Below, piece by piece: positions 1 to 7,828 of a stretch of 32,954 nucleotides of DNA. The notes under the pieces were generated by a model. That model saw only the letters and a list, made by a program, of their open reading frames with translations, ran no database searches and was not told the DNA's origin. A program made the position numbers and the translations under genes. How positions within the stretch are numbered: position 1 is the stretch's first letter; the number at the start of each line of letters is the position of its first letter. The stretch is from the NCBI GenBank assembly GCA_937873225.1, contig CALMVN010000119.1, positions 1 through 32,954 of the forward strand. Reading direction: 5' to 3'. Origin of the DNA: an uncultured Acetobacteraceae bacterium (lineage in GTDB: Bacteria; Pseudomonadota; Alphaproteobacteria; Acetobacterales; Acetobacteraceae).

Positions 1-494
1 GGCTGATCAGCGGCATCGCCGGGCAGACCAACCTGCTGGCGCTGAACGCGACCATCGAGGCGGCACGCGCCGGCGAGGCCGGCAAGGGCTTCGCGGTGGT
101 GGCCTCCGAGGTGAAGAGCCTGGCGCAGCAGACGGCACGGGCGACGGCGGAGATCGGCGGCCAGATCAGCCAGATCCAGGAGGCCACGGCGGAGGCGGTG
201 GCGGCGATCCAGCGCATCGCCGCGCGCGTGGAGGAGGTGAGCGGGATCTCGGGCTCGATCGCCCTGGCGGTGGAGCAGCAGGGGGCGGCAACGGCGGAGA
301 TCGCACGCAACGTGCAGCAGACCGCAGCCAGCGCCCAGGAGGTCACGGTCAACATCACGAGCGTGAGCGAGGCGGCGAACGACGCCGGGGCGGCGGCGCG
401 CCAGGTCCTCGGGGCAGCCACCGACCTGTCGAGACAGGCCGAGCGCCTCACAAACGAGGTGCAGGGCTTCGTGCGCGAGGTCCAGGCGGCCTGA
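1..494 (+). CDS. Methyl-accepting chemotaxis protein, C-terminal part (5' end outside window)
   Basis: This is the cytoplasmic signalling tip and C-terminal helix of a chemoreceptor that controls the CheA kinase through CheW. The reading frame is open from base 3. It begins with the near-invariant hairpin-tip sequence: [20 protein letters not shown], then [21 protein letters not shown] long alanine/glutamate/glutamine-rich coiled coil follows, with likely methylation-type pairs, and the protein ends ...FVREVQAA. Ligand-binding and transmembrane parts are not in the window, so the stimulus cannot be stated. There is no CheR/CheB-docking pentapeptide at the end. The family call is certain; the specific receptor is not. 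Confidence 0.95.
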   Translation, partial: LISGIAGQTNLLALNATIEAARAGEAGKGFAVVASEVKSLAQQTARATAEIGGQISQIQEATAEAVAAIQRIAARVEEVSGISGSIALAVEQQGAATAEIARNVQQTAASAQEVTVNITSVSEAANDAGAAARQVLGAATDLSRQAERLTNEVQGFVREVQAA

Positions 495-762
495 GCCGTC
501 GAAGGCCGGAACGACCGGCCCCGCGGGTCGCCAGGCCGTGCGCCGAGCGGGCCGCATCGCCGCCCCTGGAACGCAGACCGGCTGGCGTCCGGCGACGTCG
601 CTGGTTCGAGCGGACGAGGCGGCTTCGCTGTCGAGCCTGCCGCCGGCGTGGACGGCCAGGCGCGAAGGCAGGGCGTTATCGCAACGGTCGGATGTCGAAC
701 CGTTCTGAAGGTCGATCCTGCGCCGGAAGATCCGGAACGGCAGTGGACAATGGCCGGCGCGT
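495..762. other. Intergenic stretch without a recognisable gene
   Basis: The 268 bases after the chemoreceptor stop show no convincing coding sequence, RNA gene or T-tailed terminator. GC is high until about 740, where AT content rises into the receptor promoter. Confidence 0.5.
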
Positions 763-796
763 GCTATCTTATAACGTTTCTAACTGTTGTAACGTT
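744..796 (+). promoter_or_regulatory. Receptor promoter with Zur-box-like palindrome at 763-775
   Basis: The 13-mer GCTATCTTATAAC at 763-775 matches the gamma-proteobacterial Zur core GTTATANTATAAC at 10 of 12 defined positions. It overlaps the best -10 candidate (TCTTAT, 767-772), which lies 17 bases after TGGACA (744-749). Two AACGTT palindromes at 773-778 and 791-796, 18 bases apart, could be a second operator. The layout suits a repressor covering the promoter of the 839 receptor. Zur is an inference from site similarity and from the second site at 5207-5219; Fur or another regulator is possible. Confidence 0.45.
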
Positions 797-838
797 TCGG
801 CCTGTGTCCCTCGGGAACCGGCCCGGAAGGATCTCCCG

Positions 839-3190
839 ATGGAACGATGGCGCACGGTCCTGGTCACGACGCTGCTGGTTCCGGCCGTTTTCGTCGCGGG
901 TCCGGTCGCCACCGCCCAGACCGCCACCGCTCAGACCGCCACCGCTCAGACCGCCACCGCCCAGACCGCCACCGCCCAGACCGCCGGCGCCGGACCGTCC
1001 GCAAGCGTCGGCGCGCCGGCATCCGGAGCCGGTGCGACCACGTCCTCACCGGACGGCAACGCGGCCGGCGCTGCCGCAACGGACCGGGTCGACGCCACCT
1101 CCGGCATCGAGCAGGTCGTCGTCCGGCTCGACCGCGCCCGAAGCGCTCTTGAACCGGATCTGGGTGCAACGGTATATCATTTCAGCCGTGGCAGCCTGGA
1201 AACGCTGCCACAGGGCGACAACACCCCGCTCAACCAGGTGCTGCTGCAGGCGCCGGGCGTGGCGCAGGATTCGTTCGGCCAGATCCACGTGCGCGGCGAC
1301 CACAACGAGGTGCAGTTCCGGCTCGACGGGGTGCAGCTCCCCGAGGGCCTGTCCGTGTTCGGCCAGGCGCTGGAAACGCGGTTCGCGCACTCGCTGTCGC
1401 TGATCACCGGGGCGCTGCCGGCCGAGTACGGCTTCGACACCGCCGGGGTCATCGACATCACCACCAAGAGCGGCATCACCGATCCCGGGGGTGAGATCTC
1501 GATCTATGGCGGCGAGCGCGACTATTTCCAGCCCTCGTTCTCCTATGGCGGCCACACCGGCAACGTGGACTACTTCGTCACCGGCGACTTTCTCCATGAC
1601 CGCGTCGGCATCGAGAACCCGACCAACACGCTCAACCCGATCCACGACCTGAGCAACCAGACCCACGGCATCGCCCACATCGCCTGGACCGTGGATGCCG
1701 ACACCCGGGTCAGCCTGCTGGCCGGCGCCTCCAACGAGTTCTTCGAGCTGCCGAACAACCCGGGCCAGACGCCGTCGCTCGGGCTGTCGGTGAATGGCAT
1801 CAGCACCTACAACAGCAGCGACCTGACCGAGCACCAGCGCGAGATCACCGATTTCGGCATCCTGTCGCTGCAGAAGGAGGTCGGCACGGTCGACGTGGTG
1901 ACCTCGGCGTTCACCCGCTACAGCAGCCTGTACTACACGCCCGATCCGCTCGGCGACCTGCTGTTCGACGGCGTGGGGCAGACCGCCGCCCGGTCGGTGC
2001 TGTCCACGGGGACACAGACCGACGCCAGCTGGCACGTGAGCGACACCCACACGGTCCGCGCCGGATACCAGATCATCGGCGAGCGGCTGGTCTCCAGCAC
2101 CACCTCGCAGGTGCTCCCGGCCGCAGGCGGCGACACTGACGACACCAACGGCGCCGGCCTCGCCTCGGCGATCCAGCCGGACGGCAGCGCCGGCGCCGCG
2201 ACCTCGACCACACCGTTCACTATCCAGGACGGCCAGGGCAAGACCGGCGGCCTCTACGGCGTCTACCTGCAGGACGAGTGGCACGTCCTGCCGCGCGTCA
2301 CCCTGAACTACGGCGCCCGCTTCGACGTGGTCGACGAGTACACGCACGAGAACCAGTTCAGCCCGCGGGTCAACGTGGTGTGGCAGCCGACGCGGAGCAC
2401 CACGCTGCACGCCGGCTACTCGCGCTACTTCGTTCCGCCGCCGTTCGAGCTGGTCGGCGGCCGGGACATCGACCTGTTCAACGGAACCTCCGGGGCGGCC
2501 GAGGTGACGCAGGACAGCGTCGTCAAGGCGGAGCGCGACAACTACTACGACGCCGGGATCAGCCAGGTCCTCCTGCCCGGCCTGCAGGTCAGCTTCGACG
2601 CCTACTACAAGGAGGCGCAGAACCTGATCGACGAGGGACAGTTCGGCGCACCGATCATCCTGTCCGCCTTCAACTACGCCCATGGCGAGGACCAGGGCTA
2701 CGAGCTCAGCGCCACCTACGACCGCGGGCCGCTCTCGCTGTATGCCAACGTCGCCCGCTCACGCGCGGTCGGCAAGGACATCGTCTCGGCGCAGTTCAAC
2801 TTCTCGGCCGCAGACCTGTCCTACATCTCGCAGCACTTCATCTACCTGGACCACAACCAGACCTATACCGGCTCCGGAGGGGCAGCCTACACGCTGTTCC
2901 AGAAGACGGGCCATCCGGCACGGCTGTCCGCCGACCTCATCGTCGGCAGCGGCCTGCGCGCCGACGGCACGATCCCGAACGGCCGGGCGCTGCCGGGCTA
3001 CGCCACCGTCAACCTGGCCGCCGTGCAGACCTTCAAGACGGGCCCCTTGCGAAGCACCCAGCTCCGCCTCGACGTGATCAACCTGCTGGACCGGATCTAC
3101 GAGATACGCGACGGCACCGGCGTCGGCGTCGGCGCGCCGCAGTACGGCCTGCGACGCACGATCCTGGTCGGGATCGCCGAGCGGTTCTGA
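839..3190 (+). CDS. TonB-dependent outer-membrane receptor
   Basis: Encodes 783 aa. ATG 839 is chosen because AAGGA lies 8 bases upstream and a signal peptide follows (MERWRTVLVTTLLVPAVFVA). The signal runs into five ATAQT repeats, then an Ala/Gly-rich linker to about residue 95. A plug domain (about 105-215) contains LNQVLLQAPGVAQDSFGQIH and VRGDHNEVQFRLDGVQLPEG, ending at AGVIDITTKSG. The rest is a 22-strand-type barrel closing with IAERF, a typical aromatic C-terminus. Such receptors import scarce ligands with TonB-ExbBD energy. The Zur-like site upstream and a homologous fragment behind the GTPase operon suggest zinc or a zinc chelate, but no obvious His-rich loop confirms this. The family is certain; the ligand is inferred. 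Confidence 0.93.
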   Translation: MERWRTVLVTTLLVPAVFVAGPVATAQTATAQTATAQTATAQTATAQTAGAGPSASVGAPASGAGATTSSPDGNAAGAAATDRVDATSGIEQVVVRLDRARSALEPDLGATVYHFSRGSLETLPQGDNTPLNQVLLQAPGVAQDSFGQIHVRGDHNEVQFRLDGVQLPEGLSVFGQALETRFAHSLSLITGALPAEYGFDTAGVIDITTKSGITDPGGEISIYGGERDYFQPSFSYGGHTGNVDYFVTGDFLHDRVGIENPTNTLNPIHDLSNQTHGIAHIAWTVDADTRVSLLAGASNEFFELPNNPGQTPSLGLSVNGISTYNSSDLTEHQREITDFGILSLQKEVGTVDVVTSAFTRYSSLYYTPDPLGDLLFDGVGQTAARSVLSTGTQTDASWHVSDTHTVRAGYQIIGERLVSSTTSQVLPAAGGDTDDTNGAGLASAIQPDGSAGAATSTTPFTIQDGQGKTGGLYGVYLQDEWHVLPRVTLNYGARFDVVDEYTHENQFSPRVNVVWQPTRSTTLHAGYSRYFVPPPFELVGGRDIDLFNGTSGAAEVTQDSVVKAERDNYYDAGISQVLLPGLQVSFDAYYKEAQNLIDEGQFGAPIILSAFNYAHGEDQGYELSATYDRGPLSLYANVARSRAVGKDIVSAQFNFSAADLSYISQHFIYLDHNQTYTGSGGAAYTLFQKTGHPARLSADLIVGSGLRADGTIPNGRALPGYATVNLAAVQTFKTGPLRSTQLRLDVINLLDRIYEIRDGTGVGVGAPQYGLRRTILVGIAERF
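908..982 (+). repeat. Five tandem 15-bp repeats inside the receptor signal/linker region
   Basis: Five head-to-tail copies of GCCACCGCYCAGACC encode ATAQT each. Copies differ only at one third-position C/T. The period is a multiple of three, so copy-number change would alter length without breaking the frame. Each copy contributes an Ala-x-Ala motif, the signal peptidase I consensus, near the expected cleavage site. Confidence 0.9.
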
Positions 3191-3437
3191 ACCAGGTGTT
3201 CCCGGAGCCGCCCGCTGCGGTGGAACGACCGCTCACGATGCGCGATGCGCGGTGCACGGTGGGCGGCGTCGCCCGGCGGAAGGCGGGCAGCCATGGTGTC
3301 GTTCCCGGGGATGCCCGGCCATCCGACGGGACGTTCATGGCCCGCATCGGGGTGCCGCGCTTGAGCCGACGCTTCCGGAACTGTTCCGGGTCTGGACCCG
3401 GTGCCTCGGCCCCAACAGGCGGGAGAGACGCAGGACG

Positions 3438-3647
3438 ATGAAGGAAGACGACCAGGCACTGCGTGACGGCGCCCTTGAATGGCTGGCGATCAGGAAGGCC
3501 GGATGGCGCCGTGTCCTGGCCGAAGCGCCGCGAGGCAGACGGCACGACATCTGCGTCGAGCAGATGAGGACCATCGACGAGATCCGGGACGGCCTGCTCG
3601 GACGCTGCTGGACGATCGAGCGGAAAACGAGGCCAGCGCGGCCATGA
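3438..3647 (+). CDS. Small hypothetical protein
   Basis: A 69-aa acidic-then-basic peptide starting MKEDDQALRDGALEWLAIRK, with weak purine-rich sequence (GGGAGA) before the ATG. No signal peptide or membrane segment is visible and I do not recognise the family. Its stop overlaps the ATG of the next small reading frame (ATGA, 3644-3647), as in translational coupling. It lies between the receptor and the minus-strand dehydrogenase. It could be chance coding in GC-rich DNA. Confidence 0.4.
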   Translation: MKEDDQALRDGALEWLAIRKAGWRRVLAEAPRGRRHDICVEQMRTIDEIRDGLLGRCWTIERKTRPARP

Positions 3648-3772
3648 AACGGATCGCCGCGGCGCACGCGCTGGAACGACGGGAAGGGCTGCGTGCAGAA
3701 GGCGCGAGCAGGACGTGGGAGCAATTCGGAGGGTCGGGCCGGACGCGTGCGATCTCCCGTCGGTCGGCTTGA
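3644..3772 (+). CDS. Very small hypothetical reading frame
   Basis: A 42-aa basic peptide (MKRIAAAHALERREGLRAEG...) whose ATG overlaps the stop of the preceding small gene by ATGA. No family is recognised. The overlap is the only support; it ends 28 bases before the inverted repeat at 3801-3834. Confidence 0.25.
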   Translation: MKRIAAAHALERREGLRAEGASRTWEQFGGSGRTRAISRRSA

Positions 3773-3800
3773 ACCCCTTGTCCGCTGCAGGAACGAACCG

Positions 3801-3834
3801 GATGCCCGACTGCGTCGTGACGCAGTCGGGCATC
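3801..3834. terminator. Long perfect inverted repeat, probable bidirectional terminator
   Basis: Arms GATGCCCGACTGCGTC (3801-3816) and GACGCAGTCGGGCATC (3819-3834) are perfectly complementary over 16 bp around two bases. It lies 28 bp after the stop of the minus-strand dehydrogenase and downstream of the plus-strand genes, so it can end transcripts from both sides. Neither strand has a T tract, so Rho-independent function is uncertain. Confidence 0.6.
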
Positions 3835-3862
3835 TGCCATTGGGAGATCCTGATGTTCGTGC

Positions 3863-4591
3863 CTACAGGTCGAGGCTTTGCGGCAGGATGACGATGTCGC
3901 GGATCGTGACGTTTCTCGGCCGGGTGAGCATGAACAGCACGGCCGCCGCCACCTCCTTCGGCTCCATCAGGCTCCCGTCCGCCAACGCGTCGTCGAGCTT
4001 CTTTTTCGGCCAGTCGCTCAGCAGCGCGGTCACGACCGGGCCGGGCGCGACCTCGCCGACGCGGATGCCGTGCTTCATGACCTGCCGCCTGAGCGTGTGG
4101 ACGAACGCCTGCACCGCGTGCTTCGACGCGGTGTAGATCGGCTCCCAGACCACCGGGGTGAGCCCGGCGACCGAGCTGGTCACGATGATGTCGCCGGTCT
4201 TCCGCTCGACCATGTGCGGCAGCACGGCATGGATGGACCGGAACACCGCGTTGACGTTCAGGTTCAGCATGCGGTCCCAGGCGTCGGGATCGCCGTCGAC
4301 GACCTCCCCGCCCACGTAGGATCCGGCATTGGCGTGGAAGATGTCGAGATGGCCGGTCTTCTGCAGGATCTGCGCCGTCATGCCGGTGACGCTCGCCGGA
4401 TCGGTCAGGTTGATCACCAGGGGGATCGCACGGGAACCCAGCTCCGAGCAGAGGTCCTGCACGGTCTTCTCGGCGCGATCGATGAGCACGACGCTGGCGC
4501 CGGCGGCAAGAAAGGCCTTCGCGCATTCGAGACCTATGCCCGAAGCGGCACCGGTGACCGCCGCGACCTTTCCCAGCAATGCCTGCTCCAT
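3863..4591 (-). CDS. rbtD: Ribitol 2-dehydrogenase (SDR family)
   Basis: A 242-aa short-chain dehydrogenase expected to oxidise ribitol to D-ribulose with NAD+. The start is the ATG at 4591, preceded by AGAGGG; an upstream in-frame start at 4693 would add an unlikely Arg-rich leader. Visible motifs are the TGAASGIG nucleotide loop (13-20), Asp38 after the second strand (NAD preference), NAG (88-90), and the triad Ser140, Tyr153, Lys157. Long stretches agree with the Klebsiella-type enzyme as I remember it, for example [39 protein letters not shown] and the ending [12 protein letters not shown]. No pentitol kinase, transporter or regulator gene adjoins it, so its pathway partners must be elsewhere. 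Confidence 0.87.
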   Translation of the reverse strand: MEQALLGKVAAVTGAASGIGLECAKAFLAAGASVVLIDRAEKTVQDLCSELGSRAIPLVINLTDPASVTGMTAQILQKTGHLDIFHANAGSYVGGEVVDGDPDAWDRMLNLNVNAVFRSIHAVLPHMVERKTGDIIVTSSVAGLTPVVWEPIYTASKHAVQAFVHTLRRQVMKHGIRVGEVAPGPVVTALLSDWPKKKLDDALADGSLMEPKEVAAAVLFMLTRPRNVTIRDIVILPQSLDL

Positions 4592-5191
4592 CGTACCCTC
4601 TTCCGCTCGGCGGTTCATCGGCAGTCCATGGCGCGGGACCGGCGCGGGGCACAGCCTCACGAGGCGGGACGCCGCGCGCCGACCGGTCGACAACTACCGC
4701 AGGAGCCGACACTCCGCCAGCCGTCAAGCGGCCGGCCGGCGGGAGCAGGCAGCGCGCCGCGAGGCCGCTTGAACCGGTCCTGGCAGCGACGACACCCGAG
4801 GCGGGCCGGGCAGCCGCCCGGGCGATGGCGCCGCAACAGCGACATGATCCGACGGTCAGCCCCGCAGCGGTCGAGCGAGGCGTTCCGCCCGGTTCCGAAC
4901 GGAACCGGGCTCGCGGCGAAACGGAAAAGGCGGGAACGGTGCGGTCGCGATCGCGATCGCGGAGGAAGCAGAGGACCCTGAACTTCATCGCGCGCGGCAC
5001 GATCCCATGGCCGCCCGAATCCTCGAAGCCGTGCCTGCATCGGGCGCTGCTCCTGACTCCGCGATGATCCTGTCGCACCGGTTGTCGAGGGCGGCGCCAG
5101 TGCGACCCCGGAGGCCTTCGGCGCCGTCACGTCGCAGGTCCGGCCGCCGGACCGTCGCGGAGCCTGTGTCCTCGCAGCGGGTTCACCGCCG
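4592..5191. other. 600-bp intergenic region without a recognisable gene
   Basis: No reading frame here has protein-like composition with a usable start. It holds a hairpin CCCGGTTCC-GAAC-GGAACCGGG at 4888-4909 without a T tract and a GCGATCGCGATCGC run at 4947-4960. It should contain the rbtD promoter, but I see no confident -35/-10 pair for it. Confidence 0.5.
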
Positions 5192-5219
5192 TTGACTGTA
5201 TAGTACGTTATACTGTAAC
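5192..5219 (+). promoter_or_regulatory. Promoter of the GTPase operon with Zur-box-like palindrome (5207-5219)
   Basis: GTTATACTGTAAC at 5207-5219 matches the Zur core GTTATANTATAAC at 11 of 12 defined positions and lies in a perfect CGTTA-N5-TAACG inverted repeat (5206-5220). A promoter fits around it: TTGACT (5192-5197), 16-base spacer, TGTAAC (5214-5219). A repressor bound here would block it. Regulation by Zur is inferred from the site and from the downstream COG0523 metallochaperone, a family commonly in Zur regulons. Confidence 0.6.
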
Positions 5220-5223
5220 GATT

Positions 5224-5844
5224 GTGGGTCCGGACGACGGGTGGCATGACGACGTTCCTGCACATGAAGGGATTTCCGAGGCGGCGGCCGGCGCGTCTCC
5301 GCGCGCCGTCTCCGCGGCGCATCCCGTGGTGTTGCTGGACGTCGTCCGGCCCGACATCGGCCTCGCCGTGTGGGCGAGGGAACCGGGCGGATCCTGGCTC
5401 CGCGACATGGACACGCTGCGCCGCAGCGGGGCCGGCGTGGTTCACGCCGACGCGGCGCCGGGCGAGGTCGCCCGCACCCTTTCCGCGCAGCGCTCCCCGG
5501 GCCTTCCCGCCTGGCTGGACCAGGACGTGACGTGGCTGGCGGGCCTGCCGTCCGTGCTCGCGGCGTCGCCGCGCCTGCTGGCCAGCTTCGGCTTCCCGGC
5601 CGTCGCCGGCGGCTCCCCGGACGGCCTCCAGCTGTCCTGCCGCTACGGCGGCGACGCGCGAGGCTGGGGTCATGCGTGCGGGAACGGGCGGAGCGCGCCG
5701 GGCGGTGCAGTCGACCTGTTCGCCGTCGCCGTCCTCAAGGGCGGCCGTGGTCCGGCGCCGTGTCACGGTGCCATCCGCCTCGATGCCGACGCCGCCCCCG
5801 ACGAATGCCCGGTCCTGACGATCAAGCCGTCCCGGGAATCCTGA
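5224..5844 (+). CDS. DUF1826-like protein, first gene of the GTPase operon
   Basis: Encodes 206 aa from GTG 5224. There is no in-frame ATG; GTG 5326, just before [20 protein letters not shown], is the alternative start. From memory, DUF1826 proteins begin with a similar LLD...GLAVW segment, have an [10 protein letters not shown]-like middle helix, and accompany Zur-regulated COG0523 GTPases. The match is partial. The usual FHxD motif is missing, and the HRSPP-like region near the end reads CHGAI. Cysteines 139, 152, 180 and 195 and histidines 150 and 181 cluster in the last third and could bind metal. No signal peptide or membrane segment is evident. The function is unknown; 31 bases separate it from the GTPase gene. 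Confidence 0.6.
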   Translation: MGPDDGWHDDVPAHEGISEAAAGASPRAVSAAHPVVLLDVVRPDIGLAVWAREPGGSWLRDMDTLRRSGAGVVHADAAPGEVARTLSAQRSPGLPAWLDQDVTWLAGLPSVLAASPRLLASFGFPAVAGGSPDGLQLSCRYGGDARGWGHACGNGRSAPGGAVDLFAVAVLKGGRGPAPCHGAIRLDADAAPDECPVLTIKPSRES

Positions 5845-5875
5845 CCTTGCCCGACACCCCATCCAGGAGCGCCGC

Positions 5876-7092
<1,217 letters not shown>

Positions 7093-7096
<4 letters not shown>

Positions 7097-7533
7097 CGCG
7101 GAACGATGCCGGCAACGACGGAACCGTGCGGCACCGGGTCTGGCGGCGTTTCGCGGGCGACGACTGGGCGGCGTTCGACGCCTTGCCGCCGCCGATCCGG
7201 GTGCGCCTCAGCGAGCACGCCTACGAGCCGTGGACGGTCAACGCCGCGAAGCTGTGGCGACACTTCCGGCATCTGCACCGCAAGCCCGCGCACGCCGAGC
7301 GCGCGATGCTGCGCTACCTCGACCATTGCGAGCGGCTGGAGCGGCAGATGTTTGCCGCCGCCTATCGGGCACGGCATGGCCTGCCGTTGCCGCACGAGGC
7401 GGCAGGCGCCACCGTCCTGCGCGCCGACGCGGCGGCCGGCTGCCTCGCGACCGGGCTCGGGCCGGCTCCGGGAATGCGGCCGATGCCGCGTCCGACCGGA
7501 CCGGCGATCCGGCGCGGCCGCCGGCGACCCTGA
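7093..7533 (+). CDS. Small conserved protein, DUF6525-like, with an atypical C-terminal tail
   Basis: Encodes 146 aa; its start overlaps the GTPase stop (ATGA, 7093-7096), so it is probably translationally coupled to it. The conserved part is about residues 14-95. It includes [33 protein letters not shown] and [10 protein letters not shown], which I recognise as DUF6525-like, of unknown function. The last 23 or so codons ([20 protein letters not shown] region, from base 7462) have different composition. At DNA level they align with the end of the receptor gene at 839-3190 read in another frame, so this tail probably came from fused receptor debris. It is soluble and basic, with no catalytic motif visible. 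Confidence 0.75.
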
Positions 7534-7805
7534 CCGGCGGCCGCCGCGCCGACGGAACCGGGCCCGGCGGCCGGGCGCTGCCGGGCGACGACGTCGTCGC
7601 CCCGGCCGGGATGCGGGGCGTCCCCGTGGCCGCGCCGCAGGCGGCCGGCCTTGCCTCGACGTCATCAACCTGCCGCACCGGATCTGCGAAAGCCGCAACG
7701 GCAGCGGCGTCGGCGTCGCTGGGCGGTTCCGGCCGCCCGGCTGCGGCCGCGGGAGGCGAATCCGCTCGACAAGCGGCGTGATCCTGGGCATGTGGGCGCC
7801 GCAAC
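7462..7805 (+). pseudogene. Decayed C-terminal remnant of a TonB-dependent receptor
   Basis: The DNA is collinear with the end of the intact receptor gene. Bases 7462-7471 equal 2868-2877, and the next 45 bases align without a gap up to ATCCGGC. In the old frame, RADGTGPGGRALPG (7545-7586) matches RADGTIPNGRALPG. After one net lost base the frame shifts, and 7652-7717 matches 3065-3130 at 56 of 66 bases, reading LDVINLPHRICESRNGSGVGV against LDVINLLDRIYEIRDGTGVGV. Similarity beyond 7720 is patchy, so the 3' limit is approximate. Only about the last tenth of a receptor remains, and it cannot make one. It overlaps the end of the DUF6525-like gene and ends just before the S46 peptidase gene. Confidence 0.85.
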
Positions 7806-7828
7806 GGGCAGGATCGCGCGGTCACACG

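Noticed and set aside
1046-2683. Long minus-strand open frame opposite the first TonB receptor
   Set aside because: It mirrors the receptor codons; composition is Val/Arg/Gly-rich with no motif, and the plus-strand receptor has plug, barrel and signal peptide.
4947-4960. GCGATCGC run as a replication or regulatory element
   Set aside because: Single short run in very GC-rich DNA; no DnaA boxes or other origin features nearby.
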